A DNA stretch of 64,000 bases. It comes from Anaerotignum propionicum DSM 1682. GTDB lineage: Bacteria; Bacillota; Clostridia; Lachnospirales; Anaerotignaceae. The notes beneath the pieces were generated by a model, which saw only the letters and a program-made list of their open reading frames with translations, ran no database searches and was not told where the DNA came from. The stretch spans positions 1,674,001-1,738,000 of the forward strand of contig NZ_CP014223.1 of NCBI RefSeq assembly GCF_001561955.1, read 5' to 3'. Shown here piece after piece: positions 44,867 to 54,018 of the stretch (position 1 is the first letter of the stretch; each line of letters begins with the position of its first letter). The translations under genes were made by a program, and so were the position numbers.

Positions 44867-45595
44867 TCATAAATATTCTTTTAGCACTAAAGTAATAATA
44901 AACGCAATCGCTACACTGGTCAGGGTACCTACCAAATATTTCTCTGCAAAATTCTTGTCTTCCAGTTGTTTATATCGGGCAATACTTTTTGCAGTCAACA
45001 CAAAGCCAATAGCTCCGAATTGATTGCATAAGATTAAAATTGAAATAATAATTCGTTCAACCTTTCCAATAATACGCCCTACCTGAGGATCATTTTCCTC
45101 CTGATCACTACTATCTCCATCAACAATATACAAGAACAGTTTTTTTATGAAAACCGCTGTGGGATCCCATAATATAACAAACGTTAAGCAGTAAATAACC
45201 AAACGGTAACTATATTGCCATTGCTGTATATAGTCGTATAACGAGGTTGTTTCCACACCTAAATCATAAGCATAATACAAAACCATAAGAATTAAGACAT
45301 GCAAAATCTGATCCACAATAAAAGAGGCAAATATAATGGATCTCCTGCTAAATTTCTTATCTACAAGCGTTCTTATCCAATCGATGAAAAAATGTGAACA
45401 TGTAATAATTATGTAAGGTAAAATTGCCTTTTGGAATTTTACCAAGGGGAACATTGTTATTAAAAATATGACAGCATAAATGATTGCATGGTATATAAGA
45501 TATTTAAAATTATCAAGTTTTCTCTGCGCCAATTTCGTGGTTTGAAGAGTAAAATCAGCAAGAAAATGAGCTATAATCAAGATATATATAATCAT
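44867..45595 (-). CDS. DUF3307 membrane protein, partner of SatD
   Basis: 242 residues with about six membrane segments. The N-terminal DUF3307 part (LIIAHFLADFTLQTTKLAQRK, HAIIYAVIFLITM, CSHFFIDWIRTLVDKK) has several His and Asp residues in or near helices, hinting at a metal or active site at the membrane face. A cytoplasmic stretch around 150-170 is acidic (SSDQEEND). It begins 10 bp after the SatD stop with AGGTG upstream, so the two proteins should work together. Function unknown. Confidence 0.88.
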   Translation of the reverse strand: MIIYILIIAHFLADFTLQTTKLAQRKLDNFKYLIYHAIIYAVIFLITMFPLVKFQKAILPYIIITCSHFFIDWIRTLVDKKFSRRSIIFASFIVDQILHVLILMVLYYAYDLGVETTSLYDYIQQWQYSYRLVIYCLTFVILWDPTAVFIKKLFLYIVDGDSSDQEENDPQVGRIIGKVERIIISILILCNQFGAIGFVLTAKSIARYKQLEDKNFAEKYLVGTLTSVAIAFIITLVLKEYL

Positions 45596-45605
45596 TTTTC
45601 ACCTC

Positions 45606-46460
45606 TTATAAATACATATCCATAAATTTCAAAGCGACAATCGTTGCATTTCTAGCTTCGTAGATATTGGCGATTTTAAAAGTTTTTTCAATGCTTTGTC
45701 TACTTATATTTAAAATTTCGGATAATTGTGTAGTCATCCCTCTTTTCTTTCCGCCGGAAACATAAAAGTTGCTGTTATCATTAACAGCATCTATTGGATT
45801 AGGCACTAAATTCATAAATTCTAACTCATCAAAGGGATATTGTTTTACCGATTTACTTTGCTTATAATACGAATAATAATTAAGTCTGTTTTTTGATGTT
45901 ATAAGTTTGGAAATCAGGTCAAATTTGCTATAGTTTATCACTTGATGGTAATCTATGGGATATAGCAATTCTGAAAGTAACATAAGTTCATTTTGATATT
46001 CGCTATGATTTCTAGTTAACGCAAAAGAAACATTTATTGCGGCGTTTAAAAATAAATCAATCTTTGTTCCTGAGTACAGAAGTACAGAATATCCTAGTGC
46101 ATCATTTACATTTTCAATGGCGTTTCTTGCATTATGATATGCGGGACCATCTTGAGCAGTGGTACTTGCATTTTCAATTTTTACATTCCATTCCCCTACG
46201 CCAATCCCCGCTCTTATTTCAACAGGAGAAATAAGCATGCAGAACATTCTCAAATAAAGATATGCCGATTCCGGAGAGATGAACAAACCTTGAACCTCAT
46301 CTCCCCCACTGAACGCAACATCTTTGGCTAATGAACCGGAAAATACTTCATTTAATTTTTCGATTATATTAATAATGTAGTTCTGTATAGAGTTTCTGTC
46401 TTCAACCGAATAGGATCGAGATCTTTTCAAATCTATTATTAATGCAGAATAATTTTTCAT
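45606..46460 (-). CDS. SatD family protein: cyclase-like domain plus helix-turn-helix
   Basis: 284 residues from the ATG at 46460 (AGAGGTG upstream). The N-terminal domain carries the marks of the nucleotidyl-cyclase/GGDEF palm fold: ALIIDLKRSR with Asp10, AFSGGDEVQGLF with GGDE at 52-55, RAGIGVGEW (83-91) and DGPAYHNARNAIE (104-116), which parallels the GxxVNxAAR stretch of class III cyclases. A helix-turn-helix ends the protein (MTTQLSEILNISRQSIEKTF). SatD is named from Streptococcus mutans; its biochemistry is, to my knowledge, unknown. With DUF3307 downstream it forms a two-gene unit. A nucleotide-signal or polymerase role is my inference. Confidence 0.88.
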   Translation of the reverse strand: MKNYSALIIDLKRSRSYSVEDRNSIQNYIINIIEKLNEVFSGSLAKDVAFSGGDEVQGLFISPESAYLYLRMFCMLISPVEIRAGIGVGEWNVKIENASTTAQDGPAYHNARNAIENVNDALGYSVLLYSGTKIDLFLNAAINVSFALTRNHSEYQNELMLLSELLYPIDYHQVINYSKFDLISKLITSKNRLNYYSYYKQSKSVKQYPFDELEFMNLVPNPIDAVNDNSNFYVSGGKKRGMTTQLSEILNISRQSIEKTFKIANIYEARNATIVALKFMDMYL

Positions 46461-46899
46461 AACATCACCTCTAGATATCATTATAATACAACGAAGCAAA
46501 AACGCAACCAATATCAGTTGCATTTTTAAAAAGAAACTAAAATGAGTTGCAAAAAATAAAATCACATCATGTAATTACAATAATTACCATATTCATTATA
46601 CAGACATAATGATAAGTAGTCAAAACTATCTATTTATTTTTTTAGACCCCACTGAACGCAACAAAAAAGAGGATCATAAACCATACCTTTAGCTGCTCCT
46701 CCATTTTTTCCACCTTGTATCTCAAGTCTATTCTGAAAACCAGATAATGGGGGAATGACAATCTTTTTTTATTGTTTATCCCTAGCCTCATTATAAAAAA
46801 TATCAGTTTGAAGGTATATAAAAGGCTAAGCTGACGGTCATTAAATAACCCACACCTTAGCCTCCAAATGATGAAATTCTCTTAAAATAACTTATTTAA
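46461..46899 (-). terminator. Gap with the S-layer gene terminator (46824-46862)
   Basis: The hairpin GGCTAAG/CTTAGCC followed by CCTTTT on the minus strand lies about 40 bp past the S-layer gene stop. The rest of the gap up to satD has no supported gene. Confidence 0.7.
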
Positions 46900-49800
46900 C
46901 TACTCACTAATTAATTTTGACTCCACCAACAAATTCCTTATTGCTTGTGCCGCTTCTGCATAGGTTAAGCTTGCCTTTGGTGAAATTTTAGTTTCTGATG
47001 TGCCATTAAATACATGGGCAGATAATACATTCTTAACATTTGTTTTTGCCCAATCACTTACTTCGCTATAGTCAGTGTAGTTTTGATAACGATTTTCATT
47101 GCTTCCTACAAGATTTGTAATCTTCATAGCCCTTTGATACATAGCCATAGCTTCTTCTCTTGTAATCCGGTTATCTCCTCTAAATGTACCGTCAGAATAC
47201 CCTGAAACAATTCCATACTCATTTGCTATCAGTATTGCTAAGGTTCTTTCCCCTGAATCACTTATATCTTTAAAATTATTATCATGGGTTAAGCCTTCTC
47301 TGTATAGTCCCAATGCCCTAACAATATACTCCGCAAAATCTGCTCTTGTTATAGCTTTATTGGGCTCAAATTCCTCTGGATTAAAGATTACTAATCTGGA
47401 AGCCATATCGTTTACTGCATCTTTTGCCCAATGATTTTCAACAGACTTTACAGTTACCGGGTTCCAGATAACAGAGTAATCCGAATTCGTTAAAGAATTC
47501 AGTCTTGCATACCATTTTCCATCCTTTTGATATACCTCTGTAGGTACGTGGCTATAGGTCCCATCTGTATTAAATACAATACCTGTTGTAATCTTGCTAG
47601 GGTCAACACCAGCTGGAATCTCCATCACTCTTTCTACATAGTTGCTAAATTTATTGATACTCTGTTCCTTCGTTCTTCCATCTGTGTTTGTAGTCTTTGC
47701 TACAATTTCAAATTCAACAGGTGGGAATACCAGCTCTGCACCATTTGCCTTGGCAACTTCGTTGTACCTTTCAACTGCCTTTTCATCAAGCTTCGAGATT
47801 TTCACTTCCACTTTAATGTCTGAAAGATTCTTTTCCTTTAGTCCAAGGTTTTCTGCTACTTTGCTTATGGTGAATTCTTCCGCAGGAATTATATATTCTA
47901 CGTTATCACGTTTTACAGATACATCAAAGGTGTTCTCTTCCAACTTCTTAACAATATCGCCAGTCAATTCAACTTTAGCTACTTCAGATTTTGTGTCAGC
48001 TACCGGAATTTGAATAACATTACCCGTTCCGGTTGTATTGGCTTTAATAGCTTCGTCAATTTTACTTTCAACGGCTTTATTATCAACAGCTACCGTTACA
48101 ATTGATTTTCCACCTTCTGTTTTCTGCGTTTCTTTCCCTGCATTCTGCTCCTTACCGTTCACAACCACAATTGTATTCCGGCTTGGTTGGGTTGTTGCAG
48201 GTGTAGTCCCGCCACTGCTGCTTCCTGACGAAGAGCCTCCACTACTTGCCCCGGCTCTCGTTACTGTCACCGTATAGGTGCTTGTCGTTGCGCCATCTTG
48301 TGCCGTTACCACTACCGTTATGATATTGGCTCCCACATTTAAATTGATTACTCCCGAAGCATTGCCACTTGCTATTGTTGTCCCATTGACGGTGACTGTT
48401 GCATTACTATCGGTTACAGTGGGGGTCACTGTTATGCTACTCACTCCATGCCCTTCACTTGCTGTATAGCTTTTTGTTCCATTTGCAAAAGCGGGTGAAA
48501 GGGTTCCACTGCTTATACTAAGAGCTGATAAATTGCTGTTGCTAGATACTCCTACTTTTACCGTTACCGAATACTGCTGTATACTGCTGTCTGCCGCTGT
48601 TACAGTATAGGTTACTGGGCTTGTGAAATTTTGGGCTACCCCTGTATTCGGAGATACGCTTGCACCAGTATGCGTTATGCTTGATACCAATGCCGTCACA
48701 TCTGTTCCATAAGGTACCGTTAGCGCAATGGTTTTTGCTCCCTCATTCACTGTTCCTGTTACAGCAGGTGTTAAGCCGTTAAAGGTAAAGGAGGTAATTG
48801 CCTTTGCTGTGGAGAGGGCTACTGTTACCGTTACCGAATACTGCTGTGTACTGCTGTCTGCCGCTGTTACTGTATAGGTTACCGGACTTGTGAAGTTTTG
48901 GGCTTCCCCTGTATTGGGAGATACGCTTGCACCAGTATGTGTTATGCTTGGTACCAATGCCGTCACATCTGTACCATAAGGAACTGTTAGCGCAATGGTT
49001 TTTGCTCCCTCATTTACGGTTCCTGTTACAGCAGGTGTTAATCCGTTAAAGTCAAAGGCTGTAATTGCCTTTGCTGTGGAGTGGGCTACTGTTACCGTTA
49101 CCGTATATGTCTGGGTGCTATTGTCTGCCGCTTTTACAGTATAGATTACCGGGCTTGTGAAGTTTTGGGCTACCCCTGTATCGGGAAATACGCTTGCTCC
49201 AGTATGCGTTATGCTTGGTACTAATGCTGTCACATCTGTTCCATAAGGCACTGTTAACGCAATGGTTTTTGCTCCCTCATTCACTGTTCCTGTTACAGCA
49301 GGTGTTAATCCATTAAAGTCAAAGGCGGTAATTGCCTTTGCTGTGGAGGGGGCTACTGTTACCGTTACCGTATACTGCTGGGTACTGCTGTCTGCCGCTG
49401 TTACAGTATAGGTTACCGAGCTTGTGAAGTTTTGCGCTACGCCTGCATTCGGAGATACGCTTGCACCAGTATGCGTTATGCTTGGTACCAATGCTGTCAC
49501 ATCTGTTCCATAAGGTATCGTTAGCGCAATGGTTTTTGCTCCCTCATTCACTGTTCCTGTTACAGCAGGTGTTAATCCATTAAAGTCAAAGGCGGTAATT
49601 GCCTTTGCTGTGGAGGGGGCTACTGTTACCGTTACCATATACTGCTGGGTACTGTTGTCTGCCGCTGTTACAGTATAGGTTACTGGACTTGTGAAGTTTT
49701 GGGCTTCCCCTGTATTTGGAGATACGCTCGCACCAGTATGCGTTATGCTTGGTAACAATGCCGTCACATCTGTTCCATAAGGTACTGTTAAAGCAATGGT

Positions 49801-51741
49801 TTTTGCTCCCTCATTCACGGTTCCTGTTACAGCAGGTGTTAATCCGTTAAAGTTAAAGGCGGTAATTGCCTTTGCTGGGTTTGGAGCTTTCGTCACCGTT
49901 ACCGTATACTGCTGGGTACTGCTGTCTGCCGCTGTTACAGTATAGGTTACTGGACTTGTGAAGTTTTGGGCTACCCCTGTATTTGGAGATACGCTTGCAC
50001 CAGTATGCGCTATGGTTGGTACCAATGCTGTCACATCTGTTCCATAAGGTACCGTTAACGCAATGGTTTTTGCTCCCTCATTCACTGTTCCTGTTACAGC
50101 AGGTGTTAATCCATTAAAGTCAAAGGCGGTAATAGCCTTTGCTGTGGAGGGGGCTACTGTTACCGTTACCGTATACTGCTGGGTACTGCTGTCTGCCGCT
50201 GTTACAGTATAGGTTACTGGACTTGTGAAGTTTTGGGCTACCCCTGTATTTGGAGATACGCTTGCACCAGTATGCGCTATGGTTGGTACCAATGCTGTCA
50301 CATCTGTTCCATAAGGTACCGTTAACGCAATGGTTTTTGCTCCCTCATTCACTATTCCTGTTACAGCAGGTGTTAATCCATTAAAGTCAAAGGCGGTAAT
50401 AGCCTTTGCTGTGGAGGGGGCTACTGTTACCGTTACCATATACTCCTGCGTGCTATTGTCTTCCGCTGTCACTGTATAGGTTACTGAATTTGTAAAGTTT
50501 TGCGCTACCCCTGTGTTGGGAGATACACTTGCACCTGAGTGAGTTATACTTGGTACCAATGCCGTCACATCTGTTCCATAAGGCACTGATAACGCAATGG
50601 TTTTTGCTCCCTCATTCACTGTTCCTGTTACAGCAGGTGTTAAGCCGTTAAAGGTAAATGCAGTAATTGCCTTTGCTGTGTTTTGGGCTGCTGTCACCGT
50701 TACGTTAATTCTGTAGTAATTGATTGTTGTGCTATCCTCTGCCATTACTCTGACAATAAAGAAATCTCCATCGGCAATGGTTGCGTTTGTGTATGCCATA
50801 GCTACATCGAAGTCACTAAAATCTGTGGTGCCGCTGGCATACTTCACCGCTTTCACCGTCGCATTGGTATCATTCTTGTCAAACAGTGTTACAAAGGTAG
50901 TTGCATTACTAGTGTCTGCCGCTTTTGCCGCTGTAATCGTTACTGCTCCAGCTGTTTCAGAACTTAACGATGCATTTGGTGTTCCAAGGCTTGTCACGGT
51001 CACTCCTTTCACCGTAGAGGATGCTTTCAATGCTGCATCAGTACTGAATGGCGCACCTATTAAAATTGTATAGCTATGGCTATCTGAGATTGGCGTGGTG
51101 GCACTATCTGTTGCAGTCACAGTAAAAGTAAAGCTTCCCTCTTCCGTTGGTGTGCCACTTAAAGCACCATTACTTGCCAACGACAAACCTGCTGGAAGTG
51201 AGCCCGATGTCACAGTGTAGATTATATCACCTGTTCCACCTGTTGCGGTAAAGGTGTGCCCTGCATATACCGTGCCACTTCTTCCCCCTGAAGGATTTGT
51301 CGTATTCAATACAGGGGGATCTGTGCTTAAGCCACCACCGGTAATATTGAGTGTGACAACATCCCCATCGACAGTGTAGTTTACTACACAGAGATAATAA
51401 GTTGTCCCTGCTTCTAGATACTGTGTTATTTTAAAATTTCCATCTTCTCCACCATCATCATCTGTAACTATGCTCGTTGGGTTGTCACTCTGAAAGAGCT
51501 CCCCGATTGTATCAATAGTACTTATTGTTTGAATCGTATAAGTAGCTGAATTTAAGGGAATAATTCTAAAAGCATAAGGATCCCCTTCCTCTCCATTATA
51601 CGTAGCAATCTCGGTACTTTCTTCTGTAATTAACGGTGCCGTAGCATCTTTTGCTATACCACCAATAAGAGGGGCAGCAAAAGCTACTTGCCCCTGAAAT
51701 AATATCGCTACCGCGCAAATGAAAGCTAGAATTTTTTTCAT
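46900..51741 (-). CDS. S-layer-homology surface protein with eight 89-residue repeats
   Basis: 1613 residues. Signal peptide 1-22 (MKKILAFICAVAILFQG, cleavage near AFA-A). About 40-135 is a beta-rich domain of the pre-peptidase kind, then an Ig-like putative domain (SGSLPAGLSLASNGALSGTP) to about 230 and a spacer domain. Residues about 351-1062 are eight tandem repeats that start AKAITAFDFNGLTPAVTG and end YTVTAADSSTQQYTVTV. A cadherin-like beta-sandwich (about 1065-1160), a Ser/Gly/Thr linker, a mixed domain and three SLH domains (from about 1437) follow. SLH domains anchor it to cell-wall polymer, with the repeats as a stalk. Adhesion or matrix building is likely. Confidence 0.93.
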   Translation of the reverse strand: MKKILAFICAVAILFQGQVAFAAPLIGGIAKDATAPLITEESTEIATYNGEEGDPYAFRIIPLNSATYTIQTISTIDTIGELFQSDNPTSIVTDDDGGEDGNFKITQYLEAGTTYYLCVVNYTVDGDVVTLNITGGGLSTDPPVLNTTNPSGGRSGTVYAGHTFTATGGTGDIIYTVTSGSLPAGLSLASNGALSGTPTEEGSFTFTVTATDSATTPISDSHSYTILIGAPFSTDAALKASSTVKGVTVTSLGTPNASLSSETAGAVTITAAKAADTSNATTFVTLFDKNDTNATVKAVKYASGTTDFSDFDVAMAYTNATIADGDFFIVRVMAEDSTTINYYRINVTVTAAQNTAKAITAFTFNGLTPAVTGTVNEGAKTIALSVPYGTDVTALVPSITHSGASVSPNTGVAQNFTNSVTYTVTAEDNSTQEYMVTVTVAPSTAKAITAFDFNGLTPAVTGIVNEGAKTIALTVPYGTDVTALVPTIAHTGASVSPNTGVAQNFTSPVTYTVTAADSSTQQYTVTVTVAPSTAKAITAFDFNGLTPAVTGTVNEGAKTIALTVPYGTDVTALVPTIAHTGASVSPNTGVAQNFTSPVTYTVTAADSSTQQYTVTVTKAPNPAKAITAFNFNGLTPAVTGTVNEGAKTIALTVPYGTDVTALLPSITHTGASVSPNTGEAQNFTSPVTYTVTAADNSTQQYMVTVTVAPSTAKAITAFDFNGLTPAVTGTVNEGAKTIALTIPYGTDVTALVPSITHTGASVSPNAGVAQNFTSSVTYTVTAADSSTQQYTVTVTVAPSTAKAITAFDFNGLTPAVTGTVNEGAKTIALTVPYGTDVTALVPSITHTGASVFPDTGVAQNFTSPVIYTVKAADNSTQTYTVTVTVAHSTAKAITAFDFNGLTPAVTGTVNEGAKTIALTVPYGTDVTALVPSITHTGASVSPNTGEAQNFTSPVTYTVTAADSSTQQYSVTVTVALSTAKAITSFTFNGLTPAVTGTVNEGAKTIALTVPYGTDVTALVSSITHTGASVSPNTGVAQNFTSPVTYTVTAADSSIQQYSVTVKVGVSSNSNLSALSISSGTLSPAFANGTKSYTASEGHGVSSITVTPTVTDSNATVTVNGTTIASGNASGVINLNVGANIITVVVTAQDGATTSTYTVTVTRAGASSGGSSSGSSSGGTTPATTQPSRNTIVVVNGKEQNAGKETQKTEGGKSIVTVAVDNKAVESKIDEAIKANTTGTGNVIQIPVADTKSEVAKVELTGDIVKKLEENTFDVSVKRDNVEYIIPAEEFTISKVAENLGLKEKNLSDIKVEVKISKLDEKAVERYNEVAKANGAELVFPPVEFEIVAKTTNTDGRTKEQSINKFSNYVERVMEIPAGVDPSKITTGIVFNTDGTYSHVPTEVYQKDGKWYARLNSLTNSDYSVIWNPVTVKSVENHWAKDAVNDMASRLVIFNPEEFEPNKAITRADFAEYIVRALGLYREGLTHDNNFKDISDSGERTLAILIANEYGIVSGYSDGTFRGDNRITREEAMAMYQRAMKITNLVGSNENRYQNYTDYSEVSDWAKTNVKNVLSAHVFNGTSETKISPKASLTYAEAAQAIRNLLVESKLISE
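48554..50689 (-). repeat. Eight tandem 267-bp coding repeats
   Basis: Period exactly 267 bp; the landmark AATTGCCTTTGCTG recurs at about 48798, 49065, 49332, 49599, 49866, 50133 (as AATAGCC), 50400 and 50667. Some neighbours differ by only a few bases, so unequal crossing-over or gene conversion has been active. Confidence 0.95.
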
Positions 51742-51865
51742 GATAATTCCTCACTTATCTCATCAATTAGATATTAAATAAAAACACTATATTTCTAAAA
51801 TTTCTTCAACGCTTTCTAGCACTCGAACAACACATGAACTTAAAACATATATAATAAATTTCTAA

Positions 51866-51901
51866 AATATCTTTCGAGCTGCAAGTAACTCGAAAGATAT
51901 T
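51866..51901 (-). terminator. Terminator after the discoidin-domain gene
   Basis: AATATCTTTCGAG/CTCGAAAGATATT with a ten-base loop and a short T run on the minus strand, ten bases past the stop. Confidence 0.85.
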
Positions 51902-51910
51902 TTTACACTT

Positions 51911-53224
51911 TTATGACTTCGTAATGTGGAAAGCATATGTTCTGCTATCTCCACCAAAGGAAGATGTTACTTTAATAACCAATTCATTTAAACCAATATT
52001 TGGTGTAAAGCTAAGGCTTTGTGTATACGGAATGCTTGTGCCATTTACGGTCACTTCAATGGCTGCACTGGTATCTTCAGGAATAACCGTTGCCTTTACC
52101 TTCGGTACAGTAACGCTCGTTGTGTAATCGTAAGTGGTCTTTACAAAATTAACGCCTGGAATACCCGTTACACTTTGCAAATAAGCACTTGTTGCTTTCT
52201 CCACATTCACCGTATATGTTGTGTCCGTTACCTGAGGTGCAGTAACTTTAAAAGGTACACTTACACTTCCTCCTACCGCCGGAATGGTTACTGGCCAAGG
52301 CATGCCACTTGTTACAGCGGTTCCATTCACTCCTATGGTAGCATTTACTCCTTCTTTTACGGGAGTAATGTTCAAAACCGTTGCTGTTGAATCTTGAGGA
52401 ATACATACATTATACAATGCCGTATTCGAATCAAAGGAAGGTTTTAGGGAAATTGGGTTGTTTAGGTTATCTCTTGCTGTTAAGCTTGTTAATCTTGTAC
52501 TATCAGACCTTATAACCGTAACGGTATACGGCTGTACCGGTCCTAATTGAGGGGTCACCTGAATGGGTATCGTATTATTTCCCACAGCAAGAGGTATGTT
52601 ATTGGAAGGCTGTCCACTCACTGCCGCAACACCATTAATTTTAAGCTGGGCGTTAGCATCCTCTAGTACGGCGGTTACCGTTGTTGATGCCACATTAAAC
52701 CCTACAGTGGAGGAATAAGCGTATGTAGTTTTGCTAAATGTCGGCGTCAATGCTCCTGCACTGATGGCTAAGGAAGTAAGATACCCACTCGTTGGAAGAT
52801 CTCCCCAAACCTCAAAGCGTGCAATAGATGCATACGTGGGATGAATAGCCATACCACTGTTTGAGGCTATATATAACCTTACAAAACGTGTCAAAACAGG
52901 GGGGAAAGTACGATCTGTTGCACTTGCAGTATTGTTTGATACCGAATCCACTGTCCACCAATTCTGACTATCAAGGCTGCACTGCAAAGAGTATCCTTTC
53001 ATATTATAAATGTCCTGCCATAGTGCAGCACCTAGATTGCTTACAACCCATCTATTCACATAATATACACTTTGCAAATCTACCATGAGCGCAGCAGGCA
53101 AAGTGGTGGTAAGCCATCTATCCTGTGGGGCCGTTATGGCTCCGTCGGTTGTCCGTGAGGCTACATATGGAAGCACACAGCTGCTCTCCGTAGGAAGTTT
53201 GCCATTCGTTAAGTTATTAGACAT
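51911..53224 (-). CDS. Discoidin-like plus cadherin-like beta-sandwich surface protein
   Basis: 437 residues without a signal peptide or membrane segment. Residues 1-145 look like an F5/8 type C (discoidin) carbohydrate-binding domain (RWLTTTLPAALMVDLQSVYYVNRWVV, split motif; FPPVLTRFVRLYI; ARFEVWG). Three cadherin-like beta-sandwich repeats follow (SLAISAGALTPTFSKTTYAY; SLTARDN; SVTGIPGVNF), each ending with YTVTV-type strands. It has the same strand pattern as the S-layer protein downstream. With two tail-collar proteins upstream it forms one operon, so it may be delivered with them. Start ATG at 53224 follows AAAGGATGG. Confidence 0.8.
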   Translation of the reverse strand: MSNNLTNGKLPTESSCVLPYVASRTTDGAITAPQDRWLTTTLPAALMVDLQSVYYVNRWVVSNLGAALWQDIYNMKGYSLQCSLDSQNWWTVDSVSNNTASATDRTFPPVLTRFVRLYIASNSGMAIHPTYASIARFEVWGDLPTSGYLTSLAISAGALTPTFSKTTYAYSSTVGFNVASTTVTAVLEDANAQLKINGVAAVSGQPSNNIPLAVGNNTIPIQVTPQLGPVQPYTVTVIRSDSTRLTSLTARDNLNNPISLKPSFDSNTALYNVCIPQDSTATVLNITPVKEGVNATIGVNGTAVTSGMPWPVTIPAVGGSVSVPFKVTAPQVTDTTYTVNVEKATSAYLQSVTGIPGVNFVKTTYDYTTSVTVPKVKATVIPEDTSAAIEVTVNGTSIPYTQSLSFTPNIGLNELVIKVTSSFGGDSRTYAFHITKS

Positions 53225-53257
53225 ATTGTTTCCATCCTTTCTGTAATCATATTTTGC

Positions 53258-53503
53258 TTAAGGGCGTGATGGATATGGGCCATATGTAACAATACAATAC
53301 TGCATACTCGGATGCGGCTGTGCTCCCCTAAGGTCTGGCAGGGCAAAAGTCGATACCCCATCTCCACCATAAACAGCCCCTAACAACGAAAATAGCGCCT
53401 GGTTTTCCCGAATGTTTAATATTCTGCCATCACACGGAAGAGTATATTCCGGCGCCCAATTAAATGCGAAGAGCATGATTTCTCCTATAAAATCGTTTTC
53501 CAT
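53258..53503 (-). CDS. Miniature phage tail-collar domain protein 2
   Basis: 81 residues: IGEIMLFAFNWAPEYTLPCDG, NQALFSLLGAVYGGDG and TFALPDLRGAQP, the Collar / microcystin-dependent-protein motif. Usual members are about 170-190 residues; this one stops after the collar core. It is 55 bp downstream of a paralogue and 33 bp upstream of the discoidin-domain gene. Confidence 0.88.
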   Translation of the reverse strand: MENDFIGEIMLFAFNWAPEYTLPCDGRILNIRENQALFSLLGAVYGGDGVSTFALPDLRGAQPHPSMQYCIVTYGPYPSRP

Positions 53504-53558
53504 AAAATTACCTCCAATACAAAATAAAGGTTTATAAATTCTCTAATCATAGCAATGC

Positions 53559-53816
53559 TTATGGTCTTGTAGGATAGTATCCCTGCGTTGCGATGTAATA
53601 GTACAAAAATCCGTCCGTTCTAAGAGATGCTTTGTTTGCACCATTGAGATCTGGCAACCCAAAAGTGGTCCTTCCATCTCCTCCATAGGTAATTCCCAAT
53701 AGTGAATAAAGTGCTTGGTTTTGCATTATTTGAAGCGTTTGCCCATTACATGGCAACCACCCCTGTGGAGCGAACCCAAAAGCAAAAAGTTGAATTTGTC
53801 CTAAAATTGGATCCAT
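53559..53816 (-). CDS. Miniature phage tail-collar domain protein 1
   Basis: 85 residues: LGQIQLFAFGFAPQGWLPCNG, split by Gln at position 8, then NQALYSLLGITYGGDG and TTFGLPDLNGA. Same short design and similar C-terminus (Y..TQGYYPTRP) as the next gene (YGPYPSRP), so the pair arose by duplication. No other phage structural gene is nearby, which argues against a prophage. GGAGG precedes the ATG. Probably the first gene of the operon. Confidence 0.88.
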   Translation of the reverse strand: MDPILGQIQLFAFGFAPQGWLPCNGQTLQIMQNQALYSLLGITYGGDGRTTFGLPDLNGANKASLRTDGFLYYYIATQGYYPTRP

Positions 53817-54018
53817 AATGTTTACCTCCTAAATGTTTGTTTTTATTATGTTGTCGTTTTCTTTAAATCATATTAACATTATACATCCATTTTTTTCTAT
53901 TTTCAATTTTTTGTTATAAATGTAAAAAAATAAAAATAAATAAAAGATTAAGGAAATTTTTATATATTTTTATTAATATTAATTAACCCTAACAGCAGTA
54001 CTGTAATCAAAGCAAATA

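Noticed and set aside
46631-46706. Small ORF sharing about 17 bases with the GGDE region of satD
   Set aside because: A single match of this length is expected by chance in a window of this size, and nothing else around it resembles satD.
48554-50689. Regular repeats that might suggest a CRISPR array
   Set aside because: The unit is 267 bp, entirely coding and in frame; there are no short repeats with unique spacers and no cas genes.
53258-53816. Tail-collar proteins as evidence of a prophage
   Set aside because: No capsid, terminase, tail tube, integrase or lysis genes are nearby, and the proteins have the short form found in non-phage surface loci.
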